Assembly (NCBI GenBank): GCA_964608925.1
Contig: CAZSQD010000055.1
Span: forward strand, 1-11,860
Source of the DNA: GCA-2733415 sp964608925
GTDB taxonomy: Bacteria; Bacteroidota; Bacteroidia; Flavobacteriales; Flavobacteriaceae
Length of the DNA stretch: 11,860 nt
Direction of reading: 5' to 3'
Within the stretch, counting starts at the first letter, position 1. Each line of letters opens with the position of its first letter. Positions 1 to 6,066 of this stretch are shown piece after piece. The notes below the pieces were generated by a model. It made no database searches, was not told the origin of the DNA, and saw only the letters and a list, made by a program, of their open reading frames with translations. The position numbers and the translations under genes were made by a program.

Positions 1-3000
1 AAAAAAACAATTAATCTTCAGCAAAAATCAACAAATAGTTTAAGCAAATGGAATGCTTTTGCAGTTGATTTAAAAGCTATAATTTCAGCAGATCAAGGTG
101 CAATTTATCGGGTTGAGTTATCCTTTAAAAAAGCCTATTCATTATATAAATGTGATGAGGAAGATGAAGCTACTAGTATTGAGCAAGAAATTAATTATGA
201 TGAAGAAGCTATAGAAGATAGTAATTGGGATTTTGGTGGTTATTATAATGAGGAAGGTTATTATGATTATGATTGGCGAGAACGTGATAACCCTTGTGAT
301 AATTCCTACTACCGAAACCGAAAAGTAGCCGCAAATGTATTGGCGTCTAACTTAGGAGTAACGGTAAAAAAAGGATTAAATAACGCTTATTTTGTTGCGG
401 TTAGTAATTTGTTAACGGCACAACTTGTTGATAATGCAATGGTAAAATTTTATAATTATCAACAACAAGAAATAGGTATGCAAAATACCGATGCTACAGG
501 AGTAGTACAATTTGATGCTCCTAAAGCAGCGTTTTTTGCTGTTGTGTCAAAAAACAACCAATCTACCTATGTAAAATTAGCAGATGGTAATGCACTTTCT
601 ATGAGTAAGTACCAAGTTTTTGGAGTGAAACTAAAGAAAGGATTAAAGGGTTTTATTTATGGTGAACGTGGCGTTTGGCGACCAGGGGACACCTTGTTTT
701 TATCATTCATGTTAAATGATAAAGCAAATAAATTACCAAAAAATCATCCTGTAAAAATAGAATTATTAAATCCAAAAGGTACAGTAGTGTATAGAGAGGT
801 AGTTACTCAAAATTTAAATAATTTTTATCGTTTTACAATCCCAACTACTGATAAAGCGTTAACAGGTAATTGGACTGCAAAAGTAAATGTAGGAGGGGCT
901 AATTTTAGCAAGCGTATTAAAATAGAAACCATAAAGCCCAACCGTTTAAAAATAAAAGTTGGTTTTAATGATGAAGTAATTACATCAGGTAAATATGTAA
1001 AAGGAAATTTAGCAGTAACTTGGTTGCACGGTGCGGTGGCTAAAAATTTAAAAGCTGATATAAATGTAAAATTTCATCAGCAACAAACTGAATTTAAATC
1101 CTTCCCAAATTATGTATTTGATGATCCTGCACGTAATTTTAGTGCGGACGAGCAAACAATTTATAAAGGGCGAGTAGATCAAAACGGAAAAACATCTTTT
1201 AGCATAAACCCATCTATCAATAAAAAATCTCCGGGGCTATTAAAAGCTTCATTTATTACTAAAGTTTATGAAAATGGAGGCGATTTTAGTACGGATGTAT
1301 TTACAAAAACCTACTCACCATATTCTTCCTACGTTGGGTTAAGCACTCCAAAAGGAGATAGAGCACGTAATATGTTATTGACAGATACCCAACACAGGTT
1401 TGATGTAGCAACGGTAAATGAAAACGGGAAACCTATTGCGGTTTCTAATTTGGAAGTAAAAATTTATAAAGTAAACCATAGTTGGTGGTGGAACGCATCT
1501 AGCAATAACCTATCACAATATGATGGCAGAAGTTATAAAGAAGCCGTTTTTCAAAAAACAATTTCAACAAATAGTAATGGTAAAGCAACCTTTAAATTTG
1601 AATTAAAATACCCAGAATGGGGACGTTATTTAGTGCGAGTTGTCAATAAAAAAAGTGGTCATGCTACAGGTAAAATGATATTTGTTGATTGGCCAGGGTG
1701 GGCAGGTAAAGCGCGTAAAGGAAACCCTGATGAAGCTACCATGTTAGTTTTTGCTGCGGATAAAAATAATTATAATGTAGGCGAAACCGCTACGGTAACC
1801 ATACCAACGGTTGCAGGAGGTACAGCTTTGGTAACTATTGAAAACGGTACAGAGGTGTTAGAATCTCATTGGGTGAATAGCCAAAAAGGAAATACAAAAT
1901 TTAGTTTTACGGTAACTCCAGAAATGGCACCAAACGTGTACATTAGTATTTCGGCAATTCAACCACATGCAAATACTAAAAATGATTTACCTATTAGAAG
2001 GTATGGTGTTACAGGTATTACGGTGGAAGATCCTGCAACACGTTTATATCCTCAAATTACAATGCCATCCGTTTTAGAACCTGAAGCAAAGGTAACGGTA
2101 AAAGTAAAAGAAAAAACAGGAAAACCAATGACGTATTCTATAGCTATTGTAGATGAAGGTTTGTTGGATTTAACTCGATTTAAAACCCCAAATCCGTGGG
2201 ATGTTTTTTATGCAAAACAAGCATTAGGTGTAAAAACATGGGATATTTATGATGATGTTGTAGGAGCGTATGGCGGTAAAATAAACCAAGTATTTAGTAT
2301 TGGTGGTGATGGTATGTTGGCGGGTAGTAAAAGTAAAAAAGCCAACCGTTTTAAACCCGTAGTAATCTATTTAGGTCCATTTGAGTTAAAAGCTAATGCG
2401 TCTAAATCACATGTTATTAAATTACCAAAATATGTAGGGTCTGTGCGTACAATGGTTGTTGCACATAACCCAGATGTTGCTGCGTATGGTAGTACCGAAA
2501 AAACAACACCAGTGCGTAAACCATTAATGTTGTTAGCGTCAATGCCACGTAAAGTAACTCCAGGAGAAAAAGTGCGTTTGCCAATTACGGTTTTCGCAAT
2601 GGAAAAGAAGATAAAAAATGTAACGATTAGGTTAAAACAAAATGATACATTTAAAGTAATTGGTGAAGCTGTACAGTACGTAAATTTTACACAACCAGAT
2701 GAAAAAATGGTATATTTTGATATAGAAGTATTGAAAAACGGTATTGGAATTATTGAAGTTACTGCTTCTGGTAATGGAGAAAAATCTTCATATAGTGTAG
2801 AGGTAGATGCTATAAACCCAAATATTGCTACAACAGCAGTTCATTCCATAATTTTAGAGCCAAATAGTACCCAAACTATCAATTTTGCAACTTTTGGGGT
2901 AACAGGAACCAATACAGCTCAAGTAGAATTATCATCACTACCTGCAATGGATTTTAACAGTCGCTTGCAATATTTAATTAAATACCCACACGGTTGTGTA

Positions 3001-4371
3001 GAGCAAACTACGTCAAGCGTTTTTCCGCAGTTATTTTTAAATGATATTTTTGATTTATCGGCAGCAAGAAAACAGAAAATTCAAATTAATATACAAAAAG
3101 GTATTGATCGTTTGGCACATTTTCAAAAACCAAATGGTGGCTTTTCATATTGGCAGGGAGGATATTCAATAAATGATTGGGCAACAAGTTATGCAGGTCA
3201 TTTTTTAATTGAAGCAGCACAAAAAGGATTTGTATTGCCCATTTCATTTAAAAGTAAATGGATAAGTTACCAACAAAATGCAGCAAAAAAATGGCGATTA
3301 GATAGTAGAAATCATCGTAACGGTTTAGCGCAAGCATACCGTTTATACACCTTAGCATTGGTAGGTAGTGCGGATTTATCATCAATGAATCGTTTAAGAG
3401 AAACTAAAGAAATTGACAATCAAGCAAAATTACGTTTAGCAGCTGCGTATGCGCTAATTGGACAAAAAGAAGTTGCTAATACAATTGTGAATACAACACC
3501 TCAAAATTTCCAAGAACAGAAAGCACATTATTATACCTATGGTTCTTCAGATAGAAATAAGGCGATGGTTTTGGAAACTTTTGTATTACTAAAAGACTTA
3601 ACAAAAGCAAGAAAATTGGGTAAAAATATAGCTTCGTCTTTGTCAGAAAAAAGATATATGAGTACTCAAACTACAGCATATAGTTTATTAGCAATGGCAA
3701 AATATGCCAAATTAATAGGAGGTAAAGGATTAAATGTTTCGGTACAAGCTAATGGTGGTACTGTAACAAAAATGCAAACAAATAAAACCTTATTAAGTAG
3801 GGAATTGCAAATTAAAAACGAAGAAAACACCATTCAATTAACAAATAAATACTCAAATATAGTTTATGTGAGTGTTTTAAATACAGGGGTGTTGCCAGTA
3901 GGTGAGGAAAAAACGGTACAGCGTAATTTAACCGCTACGGTAAATTATTTGTTAAAAAATGGAAAGCGAGTTACAGTGAATAAATTAGAACAAGGAACCG
4001 ATTTTATTGCTGAAATGGTCATTCACAATCAGAGTAATCAAAAAATTAAAGATGTGGCGCTAACAACTGTTTTTCCATCAGGTTGGGAAATTGTAAATAC
4101 ACGTTATACCGATTTTGGTGAGTTTGCAAAAAATAAAATTGATTATGAGGACATTAGAGATGATCGTACTCAGTTTTATTTTGATTTAAAACCACGTGAA
4201 ACAAAAACCATTAGAGTGTTATTAAACGCTTCTTATTTGGGTAATTATTATTTACCAGGAGTGCAATGTGAAGCAATGTATGATGATGATTATTTGGTGC
4301 GCACCAAAGGACAATGGGTTGAGGTTCTCGGTACAATTCCGAATCGTACCTCTCGGAATCACTCGAACTGA
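1..4371 (+). CDS. Bacterial alpha-2-macroglobulin family protein, 5'-truncated by the window edge
   Basis: Broad-range protease trap of the periplasm: when the bait region is cleaved, an internal thioester captures the protease covalently. The frame is open from base 1 to the TGA at 4369-4371 (1456 residues visible), so the gene begins upstream; full-length relatives would be some 400 residues longer (inference). Residue numbers count from base 1. An acidic Tyr/Asp/Gly-rich stretch lies at about 51-96. An MG2-like region contains GERGVWRPGDT (221-231). A bait-region domain carries VDEGLLDLT (717-725). The A2M domain runs about 781-823 (LPKYVGSVRTMVVAHN at its end). The thioester motif is GCVEQ, Cys999 to Gln1002, followed by a helical thioester domain (about 1000-1250) and a C-terminal MG10-like domain ending near GQWVEV. 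It resembles E. coli YfhM more than thioester-less YfaS. The last 15 codons lie in a repeat element and look non-native. An internal TTG at 340 could be mistaken for the start, but upstream codons clearly continue the family sequence. Confidence 0.95.
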   Translation, partial: KKTINLQQKSTNSLSKWNAFAVDLKAIISADQGAIYRVELSFKKAYSLYKCDEEDEATSIEQEINYDEEAIEDSNWDFGGYYNEEGYYDYDWRERDNPCDNSYYRNRKVAANVLASNLGVTVKKGLNNAYFVAVSNLLTAQLVDNAMVKFYNYQQQEIGMQNTDATGVVQFDAPKAAFFAVVSKNNQSTYVKLADGNALSMSKYQVFGVKLKKGLKGFIYGERGVWRPGDTLFLSFMLNDKANKLPKNHPVKIELLNPKGTVVYREVVTQNLNNFYRFTIPTTDKALTGNWTAKVNVGGANFSKRIKIETIKPNRLKIKVGFNDEVITSGKYVKGNLAVTWLHGAVAKNLKADINVKFHQQQTEFKSFPNYVFDDPARNFSADEQTIYKGRVDQNGKTSFSINPSINKKSPGLLKASFITKVYENGGDFSTDVFTKTYSPYSSYVGLSTPKGDRARNMLLTDTQHRFDVATVNENGKPIAVSNLEVKIYKVNHSWWWNASSNNLSQYDGRSYKEAVFQKTISTNSNGKATFKFELKYPEWGRYLVRVVNKKSGHATGKMIFVDWPGWAGKARKGNPDEATMLVFAADKNNYNVGETATVTIPTVAGGTALVTIENGTEVLESHWVNSQKGNTKFSFTVTPEMAPNVYISISAIQPHANTKNDLPIRRYGVTGITVEDPATRLYPQITMPSVLEPEAKVTVKVKEKTGKPMTYSIAIVDEGLLDLTRFKTPNPWDVFYAKQALGVKTWDIYDDVVGAYGGKINQVFSIGGDGMLAGSKSKKANRFKPVVIYLGPFELKANASKSHVIKLPKYVGSVRTMVVAHNPDVAAYGSTEKTTPVRKPLMLLASMPRKVTPGEKVRLPITVFAMEKKIKNVTIRLKQNDTFKVIGEAVQYVNFTQPDEKMVYFDIEVLKNGIGIIEVTASGNGEKSSYSVEVDAINPNIATTAVHSIILEPNSTQTINFATFGVTGTNTAQVELSSLPAMDFNSRLQYLIKYPHGCVEQTTSSVFPQLFLNDIFDLSAARKQKIQINIQKGIDRLAHFQKPNGGFSYWQGGYSINDWATSYAGHFLIEAAQKGFVLPISFKSKWISYQQNAAKKWRLDSRNHRNGLAQAYRLYTLALVGSADLSSMNRLRETKEIDNQAKLRLAAAYALIGQKEVANTIVNTTPQNFQEQKAHYYTYGSSDRNKAMVLETFVLLKDLTKARKLGKNIASSLSEKRYMSTQTTAYSLLAMAKYAKLIGGKGLNVSVQANGGTVTKMQTNKTLLSRELQIKNEENTIQLTNKYSNIVYVSVLNTGVLPVGEEKTVQRNLTATVNYLLKNGKRVTVNKLEQGTDFIAEMVIHNQSNQKIKDVALTTVFPSGWEIVNTRYTDFGEFAKNKIDYEDIRDDRTQFYFDLKPRETKTIRVLLNASYLGNYYLPGVQCEAMYDDDYLVRTKGQWVEVLGTIPNRTSRNHSN

Positions 4372-4374
4372 CGT
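4324..4374 (+). repeat. Left arm of the palindromic element, overlapping the A2M stop codon
   Basis: Begins GTTCTCGGTAC and ends CACTCGAACTGACGT. A 7-bp perfect stem (ATTCCGA 4336-4342 with TCGGAAT 4353-4359) encloses a 10-base loop; an alternative stem pairs GGTAC 4330-4334 with GTACC 4346-4350. The A2M reading frame runs through it and stops at 4369-4371, inside the conserved inner end. Confidence 0.75.
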
Positions 4375-4448
4375 GAAACATAATAATAAAAAATCAGCAG
4401 ATAAAAATGTATTAAGAGTTTGATAAATTGGTATAAAATATAATATTA

Positions 4449-4503
4449 ACGTCTGTTCGAGTGAATTATAGGATTGGCAAATTCTATAATTAGTATCGAG
4501 AAC
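4449..4503 (-). repeat. Right arm of the palindromic element with a 12-bp hairpin
   Basis: Inverted relative to the left arm. Its core folds into a 12-bp stem (4464-4475 with 4480-4491, one G-T pair when read as RNA) closed by the tetraloop GGCA (4476-4479). There is no T-run after it, so it is not a canonical intrinsic terminator, although it could still stabilise the 3' end of the A2M transcript. Confidence 0.75.
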
Positions 4504-4532
4504 TTGTTGAGCTGAAACTAAAAATATAAATA

Positions 4533-4991
4533 ATGAAATCAGAATTAAAACTATTACAGACCTCAATTAATAATGTAGTATCTATTATTGAAGGGCTATC
4601 AACAAAGCAATTAAATGAAATTCCACAAGGATTTACAAATAATTTAATATGGAATGTTGCCCATTTAACAGTAACTCAAAAACTATTAATATATGGATTG
4701 TCAGGTAATGAATTAAATTTAGAATCTGATTTTGTGGATAATTATAGAAAAGGAACAAAACCTGAAAGTGAGGTTTCTGAATCAGATTGTAAAGTAATAA
4801 TTACACAATTTAAAAATCAGTTTAACGGTTTGCAAGTCGATTTAGATAACGGTATTTTTAAAACATATAAAGATTATCCAACTTCATACAATTTTACCAT
4901 TACCAGTTTGGAAGATGCAATATGTTTTAATAATCTACATTATGGGTTACACGTAAGTACCATTTTGAAATTGAAAAAAGCAATTTTATGA
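4533..4991 (+). CDS. DinB-fold (DinB-like superfamily) putative metal-dependent protein
   Basis: 152 residues, cytoplasmic, no signal peptide. The pattern is that of the DinB/YfiT-like four-helix bundle: a first helix, then NVAHL with His44 in the second helix, and an H-x3-H pair (His136, His140) in the last helix within NLHYGLHVSTI. These three histidines are in the positions that bind a divalent metal in this family. Characterised relatives include thiol-S-transferases such as bacillithiol transferases; the Bacillus name DinB reflects DNA-damage induction and is unrelated to E. coli DinB (Pol IV). The substrate here cannot be read from sequence. The ATG at 4533 is 30 bases after the palindromic element. 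The stop overlaps the next start in an ATGA, so the two are probably translationally coupled. I see no good TAnnTTTG promoter directly upstream, so expression may depend on read-through or on a site I cannot recognise. Confidence 0.85.
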   Translation: MKSELKLLQTSINNVVSIIEGLSTKQLNEIPQGFTNNLIWNVAHLTVTQKLLIYGLSGNELNLESDFVDNYRKGTKPESEVSESDCKVIITQFKNQFNGLQVDLDNGIFKTYKDYPTSYNFTITSLEDAICFNNLHYGLHVSTILKLKKAIL

Positions 4992-5296
4992 AACCAACAA
5001 CACCATATTATGCTGTAATATTTACATCAAAACGTACTGAAGGGGATAGCGGATATAATAAAATGGCAACACAAATGATGCATCTTGCGCAGCAGCAAAA
5101 AGGATTTATTGGTGTGGAATCCGCAAGAGAAAAAATAGGTATTACGGTTTCCTATTGGGAGAGTTTAGTAGCTATACAAAATTGGAAAGCCAATACCGCA
5201 CATTTAGTTGCGCAAGAAAAAGGAAAAACCAATTGGTATGCATCCTATCACGTGCGTATTTGTAAAGTAGAAAGAGAATATCAATTTGAATTATAA
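4988..5296 (+). CDS. ABM-domain (antibiotic biosynthesis monooxygenase-like) protein, YqjZ-type
   Basis: 102 residues, a single dimeric alpha/beta ABM domain (ferredoxin-like fold). Diagnostic stretches are QQKGFIGVESAR (36-47), ITVSYWES (52-59), the Trp66/His72 helix (IQNWKANTAHLVAQ) and WYASYHVR (83-90). This is the conserved pattern of the small YqjZ-like group. ABM members include quinol monooxygenases and haem-degrading enzymes, but most YqjZ-like proteins have no known reaction, so the monooxygenase label describes the fold only. It begins within the stop of the DinB-like gene (ATGA, 4988-4991), pointing to co-translation and possibly a shared role in handling small molecules or stress. 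It is followed by an AT-rich spacer with a T10 tract (5308-5317) but no hairpin. Confidence 0.88.
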   Translation: MKPTTPYYAVIFTSKRTEGDSGYNKMATQMMHLAQQQKGFIGVESAREKIGITVSYWESLVAIQNWKANTAHLVAQEKGKTNWYASYHVRICKVEREYQFEL

Positions 5297-5336
5297 TAAA
5301 TAAATAATTTTTTTTTTCAAGTCTGACATTTATCAG

Positions 5337-5366
5337 TTGTTAAAAGATAATTAGGTCTTATTTTTG
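5337..5366 (+). promoter_or_regulatory. Bacteroidota-type sigma-A promoter for the barrel gene
   Basis: TTG at 5337-5339, a 19-base spacer, then TATTTTTG at 5359-5366, a full match to TAnnTTTG. Transcription should start near 5373, giving a leader of about 25 bases before the ATG at 5397. The AT-rich leader with no Shine-Dalgarno sequence is normal for this phylum. An upstream T10 tract (5308-5317) may act as an A-tract activator (inference). Confidence 0.75.
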
Positions 5367-5396
5367 TATAAACATATAAATATAAAACTTAATATT

Positions 5397-5945
5397 ATGA
5401 AAAAAACTTTATTATTAGCAGTGGTTGCATTATTTACAATAGTAAACGTAAATGCACAAGAAAAAGAAAAATCAGCAGAAGGGTTCAAAGGAACTTGGTG
5501 GGCTTTAGGCCAATTAGAATTTAGTGATGATGACGCTACGGATACAAGTTCATTTACAATTTTACCAGTAGTTGGTACTTTTGTAGCACCAACAGTAACA
5601 GTTGGTATGGGTGTAGGTTATACTACTACAACAGTAGGAAACGCCGATGCTGTAGATGCCGTTATTTTAATGCCTTTAGCAAGAAAATATTGGGGTATGT
5701 CAGATAAATTTTTCTTATTTGCTCAAGCAGATGTTCCTGTAACGTTAGCAGATACAGTAAATACATACGGTTTTAATTTACGTCCTGGTGTAGATTATTT
5801 TATTGGTGGTAAATTTACTATTGAAGCTACTTTTGGTGCTTTTGGTTACAGTGTAACGGATCCAGATGTAGGAGATTCTACAAACAAATTAGCTTTAGGG
5901 TTCAATTCAATGAATCTTAATTTCGGATTAAAAATGTTATTCTAA
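5397..5945 (+). CDS. Small secreted beta-barrel protein, probably outer membrane
   Basis: 182 residues. The ATG at 5397 is preferred over an in-frame ATG at 5364 because 5364 lies inside the promoter -7 element and because 5397 begins a clean signal peptide (MKKTLLLAVV, hydrophobic core to about residue 18, cleavage likely after NVNA, residue 20). The mature part alternates short beta-like segments rich in Gly, Thr, Val and aromatic residues with turns (for example VTVGMGVGYTTT, FFLFAQADVPVTL, FTIEATFGAFGYSV) and ends in an aromatic-terminated strand, LNFGLKMLF, typical of outer-membrane barrels recognised by BamA. The size suggests an 8-strand barrel of the OMP_b-brl kind. No enzymatic motif is visible and the specific role is unknown. 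It has its own promoter and terminator, so it is a single-gene unit, probably well expressed. Confidence 0.8.
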   Translation: MKKTLLLAVVALFTIVNVNAQEKEKSAEGFKGTWWALGQLEFSDDDATDTSSFTILPVVGTFVAPTVTVGMGVGYTTTTVGNADAVDAVILMPLARKYWGMSDKFFLFAQADVPVTLADTVNTYGFNLRPGVDYFIGGKFTIEATFGAFGYSVTDPDVGDSTNKLALGFNSMNLNFGLKMLF

Positions 5946-5985
5946 AATAACGTATTTAATAATTAACAACAAAAAATGTTGTAAG

Positions 5986-6013
5986 AAAAGCCACTATTTT
6001 TAGTGGCTTTTTT
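5986..6013 (+). terminator. Strong intrinsic terminator after the barrel gene
   Basis: An 11-bp perfect stem (5986-5996 with 6001-6011, core GCCACTA/TAGTGGC) with a TTTT loop and a T-run to 6013. The A-rich 5' flank makes it potentially bidirectional. It separates the barrel gene from pbpC. A weaker 6-bp hairpin, ACAACA/TGTTGT (5966-5982), lies just before it. Confidence 0.9.
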
Positions 6014-6066
6014 GATGCTTACTAATAAGAAATGATTATTTTAGGGCAACTAATTACATATAGCAT

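Larger units (their letters stand above)
4324..4503. repeat. REP/MITE-like element made of two inverted, diverged arms
   Basis: Two arms, 4324-4374 and 4449-4503, lie in opposite orientation around a 74-base AT-rich spacer. Their outer ends match (4324-4334 against the complement of 4493-4503, 10 of 11 bases), as do their inner ends (4360-4374 against the complement of 4449-4463, 14 of 15 bases). Between these conserved ends each arm has a different sequence, yet each can form its own hairpin. Conserved ends with a variable but palindromic core are what REP-type elements mobilised by Y1 (RAYT) transposases look like, and paired inverted copies resemble a BIME or MITE. No transposase is encoded here. 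The family assignment is inference; the repeats themselves are seen directly. Confidence 0.8.

Noticed and set aside
340..4371. Treating TTG at 340 as the start of the A2M gene
   Set aside because: The same frame is open back to base 1, and the upstream codons encode sequence typical of the family, so the gene is simply cut by the window edge.
4464..4491. Intrinsic terminator for the A2M gene
   Set aside because: The 12-bp hairpin is strong but lacks a following T-run and sits in the right arm of the repeat, so it is reported as repeat structure.
4252..4566. Minus-strand open frame of 104 codons over the A2M end and the repeat
   Set aside because: It is antisense to the A2M end, the palindromic element and the DinB-like start, with no recognisable domain; it exists because of AT-rich composition.
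4533..4991. DNA-damage polymerase function suggested by the name DinB
   Set aside because: The protein belongs to the DinB/YfiT four-helix metal-binding family of Bacillus, not the Pol IV DinB of E. coli.
5364..5396. An N-terminal extension of the barrel protein starting at ATG 5364
   Set aside because: This ATG lies inside the promoter -7 element, and the extension would bury the signal peptide.
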